Source of the DNA: JASGKO01 sp049840595
GTDB lineage: Bacteria > Verrucomicrobiota > Verrucomicrobiia > Chthoniobacterales > Chthoniobacteraceae
Assembly (NCBI GenBank): GCA_049840595.1
Contig: JASGKO010000042.1
Coordinates: forward strand, 124,001-188,000
Reading direction: 5' to 3'
DNA: 64,000 nucleotides
Shown: piece after piece, positions 55,812-64,000 of the stretch
How the letters are laid out: each line of letters opens with the position of its first letter
Position numbering within the stretch: the stretch's first letter is position 1
Position numbers and translations under genes: made by a program
The notes under the pieces: generated by a model
What the model was told of the DNA's origin: nothing
The model's database searches: none
The model's input: the letters and a program-made list of their open reading frames with translations, nothing else

Positions 55812-55875
55812 GCATGATTACATGTTGGGATGTTGGCATGCCAACATGGAAGCATGTGGACGTGTAGGGATGTGG
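55812..55875. repeat. 8-bp phased CATG-box array B (candidate parS/operator)
   Basis: Eight consecutive 8-bp units with ATG at 55814, 55822, 55830, 55838, 55846, 55854, then GTG at 55862 and ATG at 55870. The four-base box (CATG or one change) is constant and the four-base spacer varies. It lies 106 bases before parA and has the same design as array A. Confidence 0.85.
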
Positions 55876-55981
55876 CGCACTTGCAACGGAATTCGTAATT
55901 GGAGGGAAATTAACCGCCCTTTACCTTTCACCTATTGGCTACTTCGAAAATTAACGTTAAACAGAATTTTGGGGGTCTCTG

Positions 55982-56606
55982 ATGATTTACGGGTTAACAA
56001 ATTCTAAAGGTGGGGTTGGCAAAACAACAATTTCCGTTCACTTGGCAGCTTGGCTGGCAAAGGGAAAACGCCCTGTCATTTTCATCGACGCCGACCCCCA
56101 ACAATCTGCATCAACTTGGATAAAGGAACTTGGATTGCCGATCCGGCTCGAACAAATCTCTGAACCGGAGGGGATAATTCAACGCGTGTCCAAAATGGAC
56201 GCGGTTGCGAATGACATCGTCATTGACGGGCCAGCGGGGCTTTCCGCGACCACTAGGGCGATCATGTTGAAAGCCGACAAGGTTTTCCTGCCTTGCGGGC
56301 CGTCTATTCTCGATCTCCGTGCTGCCATTAAGGCTGTTGAAGTCTTACGCAAAGCCCAAAAAACGAGGAAGGGCAAGCCCACCGGCATTCTCGTCCCAAA
56401 CAAACTCCACAAACGCCTGCCGTTTGAGCCGGGAGATGGTGACTGCTGCCAAAAAGATTGGGATAGGTGTTTTGGCCGGTCTTTCACAGCGGCAAAGCTT
56501 CGCGGACGCAGCAGGGCAGGGCAAAGTTGTCTGGCAAATGGGCGCTGCCTCGCTGCTAGCTTCCTTGGAATTGCAACAGTTGCTAAAGGAGATGACCCGT
56601 GGGTAA
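55982..56606 (+). CDS. parA: ParA-family partition ATPase, frame broken
   Basis: The N terminus has the deviant Walker A 'KGGVGKTT', then 'VIFIDADPQQSASTW' and 'DIVIDGPAGLSATTRAIM'. Near 56,418 the frame shifts by one; the other frame continues 'LSREMVTAAKKIGIGVLAGL' to a stop at 56606, giving about 208 residues. This is the short, HTH-less ParA of type Ib systems (ParF-like), which pair with ribbon-helix-helix proteins, as here: the RHH gene starts at 56599, overlapping by eight bases. It moves element copies by ATP-dependent patterning on the nucleoid. Confidence 0.88.
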
Positions 56607-56934
56607 AAGAAGGTCTCTTGGTGACGCGCTGACGACCGATCAGGAAGAGTTTCTAAATCTGGAAGCAAGGCCACAGGTCGCCTCTCCAAACCCAAACCGT
56701 GAGCCCACGCCGCGGAAATCCAAGTCCTCTAAAAAAGCGCCAGAAGCTTCCAGCATTGAGTCCACTCCGGACGACGGAACAACATTGAATTTAACCGCAA
56801 GGGTGAGGCGTTCGCTCATGAACTCTTTGCTCATGGCCAGTATGGATAGAAGGATAAAACGGCTAAAGCCTTTCACCCACCAGGACATCGTTACAGAAGC
56901 CGTCCAAGATTGGCTTAAAAAGCACGGCTACTAG
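56599..56934 (+). CDS. Ribbon-helix-helix centromere-binding protein (ParG-like)
   Basis: This is a 111-residue protein starting at GTG 56599 inside the end of parA. An unstructured, basic N-terminal tail (to about 60) is followed by 'TLNLTARVRRSLMNSLLMAS' and 'THQDIVTEAVQDWLKKHG'. This is a strand plus two helices typical of RHH/MetJ folds, which bind DNA as dimers through the strand. ParG of plasmid TP228 has the same tail-plus-RHH layout and binds tetramer boxes set 8 bp apart. The 8-bp CATG arrays here are therefore its likely targets. Confidence 0.78.
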   Translation: MGKRRSLGDALTTDQEEFLNLEARPQVASPNPNREPTPRKSKSSKKAPEASSIESTPDDGTTLNLTARVRRSLMNSLLMASMDRRIKRLKPFTHQDIVTEAVQDWLKKHGY

Positions 56935-56965
56935 AACCCTACCACAAACAAAAATGCTTACTCCT

Positions 56966-58061
56966 TTACGCCGCCAACGAGACTTTCTTCGCTTGGGCAA
57001 TGCTGTGCTCCCGGCGCAAATGGCCATATGTCTTCATTGCAAGCGCCCCGCCATCCTTGTGGCCGAGCCAGCGCGAAACGGTTGGGATATCAACACCCGA
57101 CTCAATGCAGATTGTCGCGAAGAAATGCCTCAAATCGTGGTGCGTGATTCGGGCCATGCCGATTTTTTCCGCCGCGCGGTCCATTGATTTCTGGCATTCT
57201 CTGACCTTGAAGACTTTCGCATTCATCGGTTCGTCAGGCCGTTCCGCGCGCATCCGTTGAAACAAAGCTTTTGCCTGCTCAATCATTGGCACATAGCGGA
57301 TTTCGCTGTTTTTGGTAGCTTCTTCCGGGTCGCCAACAACGGTAATTTCCTCATCGTCAAAACGCAGATGCTGCCATTCAACCTCTCCGGCCTCACCAAT
57401 CCGCAGGCCTGTGCATGCCAAGCCTTCCGCAAGGTCCGCGCAGTGTTTGGAAAAGCGGCTGTGCGCCATCCGCATTTCGGCAAGAAACTCCGCGAAGCGT
57501 TTCTTTGTCGGAAGCTGGAGCTTTTTCTGGCGAACAGGCATGCGTTCCAAATCTTCTGCCGGGTTCTTGTAAATGATGCCCTCCTTGATCGCGAGGTCGA
57601 AAACCTGCCGCATAAAAGCAATGACGTTGTTGAAGCGGGACGAGTCTCGTGTTTTCGGCATACCCGGTCTTCCACCTCTCACATGCCGCATGTGTCACCT
57701 TCCGGATTTCCGTAGTGGCCAGTTCCGACCAGCTTTTGAGCAACGCTGCCCTCGTGTCCCTCCAATACTTTTTCGTCCGCTTCTTGAGGTCCACCCGGGC
57801 ATTGATTTTGTCCAGATGTAGTGAAGCCACTTGGTCAAAAGTCAGCTTTGGATCGGAAGGTTCAATGACCGTTTTTGCCGCCTGCTTATGGGACTTCAGC
57901 ATCTCGGCAAACCGGGCTTCGGCGATTGAGAAGCTCGCGGTCTTGAGCGATTGCCAGATTTCCTTGCCATGCCGGAAAAGCCGTGCATAGTAGCGGCCCG
58001 TTTTGTGGCAGAGGATGTGTTGATGACGCGTTTTTTTCCAGGTCTTTTCACCGGTGCTCAT
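56966..58061 (-). CDS. Tyrosine recombinase (integrase of element 1), frame broken
   Basis: The start at 58061 ('MSTGEKTWKK') gives an arm-binding N terminus and a SAM-like core-binding domain ('LTFDQVASLHLDKINARVDL'). Near 57,650 the frame shifts into 'DSSRFNNVIAFMRQVFDLAI', the usual continuation. The catalytic residues are all present: Arg in 'ACTGLRIGEAG', His-x-x-Arg in 'HHDLRHFFAT', His in 'WLGHKD' and Tyr in 'KTYGHLRREHS'. Joined length is about 364 residues. Its start is 74 bases from the 5' end of tRNA-Thr. It should integrate and excise element 1; the att sites were not found by eye. Confidence 0.88.
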
Positions 58062-58135
58062 ACTAAACCGTGAATCAAGACCGTGAAAAAGCAAGTAAGT
58101 CAGCAGTTACCGAAGCCCAAAACACTCTAGAAGAC

Positions 58136-58211
<76 letters not shown>

Positions 58212-58305
58212 GTCCTCCAATGATGTCCAGTAAAGGATTCCAGAGTTCCCGGGCACATTTACTGGAGCCTGAACAATTGGTGCCATAGACAACCATAGAC
58301 AAAGA

Positions 58306-59522
58306 TCATGGCTGCAAGGCCCAATACTTGACCGCAACCTCCTCAAGGACTGTGCTCTCGTAGTGCTTGCGAATGATCGGGACGGTGTTTCCCATGAGAG
58401 CTCTGCCAATGCTGGTGCATTTTTATGGGTGGCAAGCCAGTAGGACGCATAGGAGTGCCTCATGATGTCGTGATCCCATACGCGGGTATCGGGATTGACC
58501 TCACTTGGAATCAAGTTGGCGGCTGCCCGGATGAAGTTAAAATGCCTTTGCCACGTCTTCGGAGAAATGTCTCCAATGATGAGGCCGCTCGTCTTGACGT
58601 AAGGCTTTAGCCATTCTAGCCCGTTTGCTTCAATCTTGGCCCAACGACGACGACGCGTTTTGGTAGTGTGCTTAAGAATTTCGATCCTGCCGTCCTCAAA
58701 GCGGATTCTACTCCAGTCCAAGCGCATGGCTTCCAAGGGGCGGAGTCCCGCAAATAGGCACACCGCAAAATAGGGAACCATCTTGTCCGTGTACGGCGAT
58801 TGCGTGGCCGCCGTCATCAAGTCCCCAGTCTGAGTTGGAGTCAGAATCGTTACCTCATGGTCAGTGACTTTGATTTTGATCCGAACGCAGGGGCTTTGCT
58901 CGATCCACTCACGTTCCACGCAAAAATTGAAAAACGCGGACATATGGGCGCGGACGTTAATCCGCGAACGCGGTTTGTGCCCGGCTGCTTGAAGACTGTC
59001 CAAGTAACCCGTAATTGTCCGGCGCGTGATTCTGCGGATTGGGATATTGCCCCAGATTGTCGAAAACTGTTTGGTTCGCTGGCGAATCTCCTTGATGGAA
59101 AAGGACGAAAGCTCGCCACACTTGAAGTGAATTTCTCTCGCTGCAAGATAGTCGCCGAGGCAATCGCCTACCACACGGCTTTCCTGCTTATGATGCTCAT
59201 CTAGCTGCCACTTGAGATAATGCTCTACGGCTGTCCTGAGGCTTACGCCCAGTGGCTGCAAAAGGGCGTGACATGCCGCCGCCTCAATTCTCAAGGCGGT
59301 GGGGAAAGTTAACGATTCGACTCCCCGATTTTCATGCTCCACGGCAAGTTGCTTCGCCTTGAGAGCTGCGGCCTCGTAAGTAGAAAAATAAAGCCGCGAT
59401 CCTTTGCCATAAATGCGCGGACGAAGATCAACCACGAAGCGGCATTTTCCTTCGACCTTCGTATCGCGAATGCGAGGCCAACAATCCCGCTTGAGTGGAA
59501 GTTTGTGCCGCTTTTTGGCCAT
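58306..59522 (-). CDS. Tyrosine recombinase (integrase of element 2), frame broken near the C terminus
   Basis: The start is set at ATG 59522 ('MAKKRHKLPLK'); 59576 is possible. The core-binding domain has 'IKEIRQRTKQFSTIWGNIP' and the catalytic domain has Arg in 'FAGLRPLEAM' and 'DIMRHSYASYW'. Just after 'APALAEL', near 58,405, the frame shifts; the other frame gives 'MGNTVPIIRKHYESTVLEEV' with the nucleophile Tyr and ends at 58306. Left unshifted, translation would run into the tRNA antisense, clearly wrong. Joined length is about 405 residues. It ends 95 bases from the tRNA 3' end, the classic arrangement for tRNA-targeting integrases. Confidence 0.88.
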
Positions 59523-59644
59523 GACCGCTTTTTCCTTCGCGGACCAGACTAGAGTATTTGAATCAGCGTTGATCATGGTCTCTAGGGCCTACTAAGGTGT
59601 GGGTGGCCTGTACAATTAAGAGTGGTTGTGCGTGAGGAATGCGG

Positions 59645-60589
59645 TCAGGCGAGGTAGAGTAACTCTTGGATGCGTCCGGTTTCCCGACGGAGAGCACCAG
59701 CCAAGCGAACTGGCTGTGACGGCCTCATCGTCGCAGGGTCACAACTCAATCCCTCAATAACTGCTTTGATCTCGTCGTAATCGTTTGAGGGCCAATCGAA
59801 CCAGCCATGAATACTTTTGTTGCCCGAGGAAACAACCGCACGAAGATTTAACCCACCCTCGGATCCCAACCAATTGAAGACCGACAACGTCTGGTCATGC
59901 GTTAAGTTATCGCTTTCCAAGACGAGATATTTCCGCAGGAGAACCGCGTCGTTCGATCTGGAAAACGTGCCGGTCTTGAATGTGCAATGGCTTATGAATG
60001 GGTACGCGCCAAGCAGAGAAATCCAATCACGAACTGGTCTGAAATGCTTGATGTGATGCGGCTTGCCCGAGCTGTATTTGGTGCCACTCCAAACGATCTC
60101 CTCAGGCAAAAATAAAGCTGCGAGAAATTTTCTCCGCTGCTCTGTGGGATGTAGATCGCACCACCCCAAGTCTCTTACCTCACCAAGACACCAGGCAAAG
60201 CGTGTGAAGATATTTGGAAGGTAAGCCTCAAGGGCTTGGGTAGTTTTACTACGTTGTTTAACGGTCGCGTTAACGGACCGCATTTGCTCCGAATGCCTCC
60301 GCTGTCTCGCATATTTCCGCGCATTTTGGATGACGTTATAAATCTCTCGATCTTTCGAGGAGTCCATGCCGAGGCCGTAAATGCGCTTGAAGCAGGCAAA
60401 TATTTTCTGCTCACTCCATCCCAATTCCATTAACCTTGGGGCTAGGGAAATCATTTGATTGTTACGACCGCCTCCCTCAGCTTTAGGATGAGATAATTGC
60501 TGCTTAATCCATCGCATCAAAGATGTTCTCATTGCTTTTGTCGGAATGAAGTTCGATAAGCCTTCTCCCCTGTAATGGTGGTGGTCCAA
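59645..60589 (-). CDS. Primase-like protein (archaeo-eukaryotic primase type, probable)
   Basis: This is a 314-residue protein. The N-terminal third is helical ('LMRWIKQQLSHPKAEGGGRN'), resembling a PriCT-type cap. The C-terminal part has an acidic strand 'KYLVLESDNLT' and 'RAVVSSGNKSIHGWFDWP', a pattern (acidic pair, then S-G-x-K-S-x-H) found in primase-polymerase-like proteins of satellites and plasmids, where the acidic residues bind metal and Ser/Lys/His the nucleotide. The gene sits between integrase and ATPase, in the usual replication block. Function is inferred from motifs. Confidence 0.65.
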   Translation of the reverse strand: MDHHHYRGEGLSNFIPTKAMRTSLMRWIKQQLSHPKAEGGGRNNQMISLAPRLMELGWSEQKIFACFKRIYGLGMDSSKDREIYNVIQNARKYARQRRHSEQMRSVNATVKQRSKTTQALEAYLPNIFTRFAWCLGEVRDLGWCDLHPTEQRRKFLAALFLPEEIVWSGTKYSSGKPHHIKHFRPVRDWISLLGAYPFISHCTFKTGTFSRSNDAVLLRKYLVLESDNLTHDQTLSVFNWLGSEGGLNLRAVVSSGNKSIHGWFDWPSNDYDEIKAVIEGLSCDPATMRPSQPVRLAGALRRETGRIQELLYLA

Positions 60590-60661
60590 CCTGAGGTAAC
60601 CACGACAGGACGCGGTGATGGATTTGCTGTTTTTGCCGTGGGTTCCGCTCGCTTATAGAGA

Positions 60662-61714
60662 TCATCTTTTTTCTTCGAGCTTCCCCTGATTAATTAACTT
60701 CTCCACACGATTTACAAAGGTTCGTGAGGACATGCCCGTGCTAGTGACAACAGCCTGTTTGTAATCGGTAAATGTAAGTCCTGGAGTGCCGTCCAAAGGA
60801 GCTAAAATATCGGCATCCGAATATTTTTCTGCACTTCCCCCCACTTGCTTAAGTTTTGTCGGATCGTGCAAATCGCTTCGCACCATTAAAGGATGTTCCC
60901 GCTTAACGCAGAATTTTTCCACAGGCTTAAGGTTTCGGAGAATGCAATCAATGACAAAGACATCTTCCTCCTCTTGAGGAGTCATCATCAGGATGGTATC
61001 GGGGTCACGAGCAAACACGCCGGAGCCCGACATGCGATCAATCGCTTCTTTTCCAGATTGGTTTCCTTTGGAGAAGTGATGCCCAAAAACGACCGCTGCC
61101 CCGGATTCAACGGCCAGCGATTCCATTTGGTTGAGAAGAGATGCAATATCTCCGGCTCGGTTTTCGTCTTTGTCCCCCAGTCCCTTGTAAATCGGATCGA
61201 TGATAATCACGCCATACGACTCTCCGATGACCGTGGCCTTCAGCTTTTCCATCGGAAAGCCGAAATCATCTATCTTACCTCGTAGCCCGAGATACGAAAA
61301 TTGACCGGGTTCGAGAGCCAGTTCCTTTGCCTCGATAATACTTGAAAGGCGATCGGCAAAGAAGGCATCTTGAATCTCAAAATTTACATAGAGGACTTTT
61401 GATTGAGTTGTCTCAAATCCCCACCAAAACGTACCGGCAGCAACGCTTAAGCCGAGATCAACCAGTGTCCAGGTTTTGAATGATTTCGAGCCGCCGCCAA
61501 TGACCATTTTAGAGCCCTGATGAAGAATCCCATGAATAATCTCCGGCGGTTTTTGCAGGTTTTGCCCGAGTAAATCAAAAGCATCTACCGGATGGTAGGG
61601 CTCCATCTTTTCAGGTTCAGATTCTGCTCCCGGCGGGAGATTAATTTTAGCGGTACCGCGCGCACTGTGCGCTGCCTCGGTATCATTGACACCGGCACTT
61701 CTATTGTGTGGCAT
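60662..61714 (-). CDS. RecA-fold (AAA_25/RepA-helicase-like) ATPase
   Basis: This is a 350-residue protein. The P-loop is 'IGGGSKSFKTWT', an AAA_25 variant with Lys in SFKT; Walker B is 'YGVIIIDPIYKGLG', followed by 'VVFGHHFSKGN' and an arginine-rich end 'LRNLKPVEKFCVKREHP'. The last 60 residues form a winged helix ('MSSRTFVNRVEKLINQGKLE'). Such ATPases are RepA-type hexameric helicases or loaders of plasmids and satellites. It lies upstream of the primase-like gene in the same direction, so the two probably start element replication. Confidence 0.85.
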   Translation of the reverse strand: MPHNRSAGVNDTEAAHSARGTAKINLPPGAESEPEKMEPYHPVDAFDLLGQNLQKPPEIIHGILHQGSKMVIGGGSKSFKTWTLVDLGLSVAAGTFWWGFETTQSKVLYVNFEIQDAFFADRLSSIIEAKELALEPGQFSYLGLRGKIDDFGFPMEKLKATVIGESYGVIIIDPIYKGLGDKDENRAGDIASLLNQMESLAVESGAAVVFGHHFSKGNQSGKEAIDRMSGSGVFARDPDTILMMTPQEEEDVFVIDCILRNLKPVEKFCVKREHPLMVRSDLHDPTKLKQVGGSAEKYSDADILAPLDGTPGLTFTDYKQAVVTSTGMSSRTFVNRVEKLINQGKLEEKR

Positions 61715-61762
61715 AACAAGTCGGGAGCCGCTCCTGAGGGAATATGGGAGCGGTTCTTTTGA

Positions 61763-61975
61763 TTAGTTCCCAGAGCGGCAACTGTTGATGTATTGCTGGA
61801 GGTCGGTTGCCTTGATGAAGATTTTTCCGCGGCGCTCGCTGAGGCCAAACCGATGATGCGGCAGAGCCTTGGCTACAACCGCACGGCGCAGGGTGGTCGT
61901 TGAACAATTGGCATAATCCGCAGCCTCACGAAGTGTGAGGTATGGCTTTGGTGTGGAGTTGGTTTGGTTACTCAT
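61763..61975 (-). CDS. Excisionase-like helix-turn-helix protein
   Basis: This is a 70-residue protein from ATG 61975: 'YLTLREAADYANCSTTTLRR' is a MerR/excisionase-type winged HTH (HTH_17). It is followed by 'HRFGLSERRGKIFIKATDLQ', where the wing and final helix carry the Lys/Arg contacts. Small proteins of this form direct excision or regulate element genes. It lies just upstream of the ATPase gene, consistent with a control role. Confidence 0.85.
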   Translation of the reverse strand: MSNQTNSTPKPYLTLREAADYANCSTTTLRRAVVAKALPHHRFGLSERRGKIFIKATDLQQYINSCRSGN

Positions 61976-62105
61976 GAACAATCACTTGTTGTCAACTGAT
62001 GCTGCTTATGAACCCGAGTTTCGGGCGCACCCATCAGCGGAATTGCTGGTGGTGACTGAGCAAACCATGAGGGTTCCAATCCCTCTCGACATTTAGAGGA
62101 GGCCT

Positions 62106-62851
62106 CTAAATGTACATGTCTTCTCCTTGCGGAGGATGATCTTCGTAAATGCGGCGAAGGCGACTGCGTTGGGTAGCAAGCGTTTTGTATGCGGAGGATG
62201 TCGAAGAGGGCATGGAAGGCCGTTGATCAAACGCCTCAAGGAGTGTGAAATCATAGCTCAGTCGCTTTTGCCCACGGGTAACTACATGTGGTGGCTCCTT
62301 GATGCAGAGCCGCGTCCTCTCGTCTTTGATGAACAGTTGTACCTGCTTTAACAAAACCTTGTTGGGCCGCGAAAGATCGAGAGCGATAGCATCACTCCAA
62401 CCAGCGTTTAATGGATATTTGCGGACAAAAACCGCTCTGCCATCTATCTCCAACGCAGGCCGTATGGAGGAGAAGTCACGTTTTAGGAGTTTCTCGTCGC
62501 GCGGCCACATCCGACGAACTTTCTGCAACTGCCGCAGCGTCAGGTTGCAAAATGGCTTTCCCAGCCGGTAGGTGCGTACTGGATTCGCGCATCCAGCTCA
62601 TAAAACCAAGCGCTGTGGATCACCTCTGCTTTGATGCCACTTGACCACCAGCGGGCAAAATCTAGATGCGCGTCCGCTGTTTGTGAGATGTTGTGCCACC
62701 AATGCCAGTCTTTGGAAAGTTCAGGGAAAAGGTTTTGCTTTGGCATGTTTTGGTCAAAGTCGGAAGAAGCCAAGTTAGTGCAGTTGGTTCCGACTGCACT
62801 AGATGATAATGGCAGAAGTGGAGTTGGTAAATTTTGATGAGGCTTAACCAC
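62106..62851 (-). CDS. Hypothetical protein, frame broken
   Basis: The first part (62851 to 62540) contains 'ELSKDWHWWHNISQTADAHL' and 'ARWWSSGIKAEVIHSAWFYE'. Near 62,575 the alternative frame reads 'YRLGKPFCNLTLRQLQKVRR' and leads straight into the second part ending at 62106. A single protein of about 247 residues is therefore likely, rich in Trp and Arg, with no domain I recognise. Its promoter region overlaps the TAGTGCAGT repeats, suggesting tight regulation. Confidence 0.5.
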
Positions 62852-62960
62852 GCAAGGTTATCCAAAGTTTACCGAAAGTTAGTGCAGTTGATTACACTAC
62901 ACTTAGTGCACTCGGGTAGTGCAGTGTAGTGCAGCAGCCCTTTAGGGCTGCACTGCACTG
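62776..62960. repeat. TAGTGCAGT repeat field and hairpin (origin or operator of element 2)
   Basis: TAGTGCAGT or one-base variants at 62776, 62880, 62904, 62917 and 62927. An inverted copy lies at 62793-62801 and inverted half copies just after 62948. A perfect stem GCAGCCC-TTTA-GGGCTGC sits at 62934-62951. It lies in the region upstream of both the minus-strand block and the plus-strand genes. Confidence 0.75.
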
Positions 62961-62999
62961 ACTGCTGGCCGCAGCAAACGAGAGAAAATCAACGTAGTG

Positions 63000-63186
63000 A
63001 GCCTCAAGGATAAGAAGCCTGAGCATGCCCCGATTGCACGAGGTTGACCCGAGAGACACGGCTGGCCCTTATGTAAGAGATTCCTAGGCGAAAGCCTTCG
63101 TCACGGGTTGAGCGTACTCTGGGCCAAATTTTATGTGCGCACTTTTCCGGCATGCGGGGGTTCTGTTGACAACAACACACTGTTGT
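63000..63186. other. Promoter region of the plus-strand small genes
   Basis: No gene is seen; it leads into the small genes at 63187 onward. No clear sigma-70 pair could be fixed by eye. Confidence 0.3.
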
Positions 63187-63399
63187 ATGAGTGCAACATT
63201 ACAAACTGAGGGCTTGCTGAGCCTGAATCATTTGAGCCGGAGACTCAACATCACCTACTCCAAGGCGTTGGAACTTCAAATGCGTGGAGTCCTTGTTCCT
63301 GATTTCACGGCGAATCACATCCACCTGTTTCGTCCGGCCCGCCTCCCCGAAATCATGGCCTCTGTTAAAGAAGCGTTAAAACCCCGTTTCTTGATGTAA
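63187..63399 (+). CDS. Small DNA-binding-like protein
   Basis: This is a 70-residue protein from ATG 63187: 'GLLSLNHLSRRLNITYSKAL' suggests a helix-turn-helix, followed by strands 'VLVPDFTANHIHLFRP' and a final helix, a layout close to excisionase-like winged helices. It begins the plus-strand cascade; the next gene starts four bases after its stop. Function is inferred from shape only. Confidence 0.55.
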   Translation: MSATLQTEGLLSLNHLSRRLNITYSKALELQMRGVLVPDFTANHIHLFRPARLPEIMASVKEALKPRFLM

Positions 63400-63403
63400 A
63401 TTT

Positions 63404-63628
63404 ATGAGCGAATTCATCCCAAACATTGATACTGCAAACGAGGAAATTGAACGCCTCGAAAAGCGCGTTGCTGAATTGGAGGCGCAAGTGGCCGCCTCGA
63501 AAAAGCCCTTGCCAGTGGCGGTTGCCACCACCCAACGTAGCACGCAAACACAGACGGAGCGCCCGCTTTTCGGTCTCCAGCGCGCCATTGATGCAACTCA
63601 ACGCCAACAGAAAGGAGCGGTAGCATAA
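63404..63628 (+). CDS. Short coiled-coil protein
   Basis: This is a 74-residue protein: a clear coiled coil ('ANEEIERLEKRVAELEAQV') and a Thr/Gln-rich linker ('TTQRSTQTQTERP'). The stop and the next start share bases (TAATG at 63626-63630). No family is recognised. Its pairing with another coiled-coil-rich gene suggests small structural or scaffold-like proteins of the element. Confidence 0.55.
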   Translation: MSEFIPNIDTANEEIERLEKRVAELEAQVAASKKPLPVAVATTQRSTQTQTERPLFGLQRAIDATQRQQKGAVA

Positions 63629-64000
63629 TGGAAATTGACCCCGAATCTGTGCCGGTTCGCGGTGGGCTGCTCAAAGGTTTGCGCACATTCCTGCAAACTG
63701 AGGAGCAAAAGCTTGAGGCTGCAAAGGCAAATGTCGAGGAGCGGCGTGCTCGCCTTCACGAACTCGAAGGCCAATACCAACGGTTGATTATTGAGCGTGA
63801 TGGTCGCCCAATCCGTGATGGTGGGTTTGAGGGTGGTTTGAAGAATCGGCTGGCGGCTGCCGATGCTGAATTTGACGCATATAAAGCTCGGCGAGCACAG
63901 TTGGCAGAGTCGTTAAGAACGGTTTGGTGGGGAGCATCTCAACGTGCTGGGAACATGGCTGAGAACGGCTACGCAGCGCTTCTAGCTTTGGATGCGGCAA
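63628..64000 (+). CDS. Helical protein, truncated by the window end
   Basis: Starting at ATG 63628, 124 codons are visible: 'GLLKGLRTFLQTEEQKLEAA' then a coiled coil 'VEERRARLHELEGQYQRL', a basic loop and a second helical stretch 'AADAEFDAYKARRAQLAES', ending without a stop. The reading is clean. The family is unknown. It is translationally coupled to the coiled-coil gene before it. Confidence 0.6.
   Translation, partial: MEIDPESVPVRGGLLKGLRTFLQTEEQKLEAAKANVEERRARLHELEGQYQRLIIERDGRPIRDGGFEGGLKNRLAAADAEFDAYKARRAQLAESLRTVWWGASQRAGNMAENGYAALLALDAA

Larger units (their letters stand above)
38290..58110. mobile_element. Element 1: integrated mobilisable plasmid-like element
   Basis: Bounds are approximate. 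It carries a tyrosine integrase next to tRNA-Thr, RepA with iterons, ParA and an RHH partner, a MobF relaxase, a coupling protein, ArdC and toxin-like cargo, but no VirB-type secretion genes. It should therefore be mobilised by a helper. Several genes have frame breaks. Confidence 0.8.

Overview
The window reads as Verrucomicrobiota chromosome. The evidence is a Verru_Chthon cassette protein A, a PEP-CTERM protein, a pseudopilin-type secreted protein and a huge multimodular GH98 enzyme ending in a 'FYRV'-type C-terminal domain. The chromosome is followed by two mobile elements that abut at a tRNA-Thr gene. At least sixteen reading-frame breaks, each of which a one-base change would heal, are scattered through both regions. 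They look more like consensus indel errors than decay, so broken genes are given below as joined CDS with the break position.

Region 0-7.6 kb: a frame-broken partial gene; a minus-strand pair encoding a STAND NTPase with TPRs and a gamma-glutamylcyclotransferase-like protein; a divergent PIN-like gene; then two paralogous ankyrin proteins flanking two small lipoproteins.

Region 7.9-38.3 kb: a glucuronoxylan utilisation locus. Secreted GH98 and GH10 xylanases and a GH115 alpha-glucuronidase cut the polymer and its glucuronosyl side chains. A GPH-family symporter and a cytoplasmic GH52 beta-xylosidase handle oligomers, and xylulokinase feeds the pentose phosphate pathway. Mannonate oxidoreductase (SDR), UxuA, KdgK and Eda degrade the glucuronate part. 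LacI-type and XylR-type regulators and a PAS histidine kinase sit among them. Seven exact copies of the palindrome TCTA-N4-TAGA occur in intergenic DNA here, six of them upstream of locus genes, which defines a candidate regulon.

Region 38.3-58.1 kb: an integrated, mobilisable plasmid-like element. It carries an endonuclease-toxin-like gene, Fic, ArdC, several unknown cargo genes, a MobF relaxase operon, a coupling protein with a membrane J-domain-like partner, RepA with a DnaA-domain-I-like tail, iterons, ParA with a ribbon-helix-helix partner, and a tyrosine integrase. No type IV secretion genes are present. Two arrays of CATG-like boxes with strict 8-bp phasing (51.5 and 55.8 kb) look like centromere sites. 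A roughly 175-bp leader sequence is duplicated in front of two small genes.

Region 58.2-64 kb: a second element entering at the 3' end of tRNA-Thr(TGT). It has an integrase, a primase-like protein, a RecA-fold ATPase, an excisionase-like HTH protein, a cluster of TAGTGCAGT repeats and a cascade of small genes that runs off the window.
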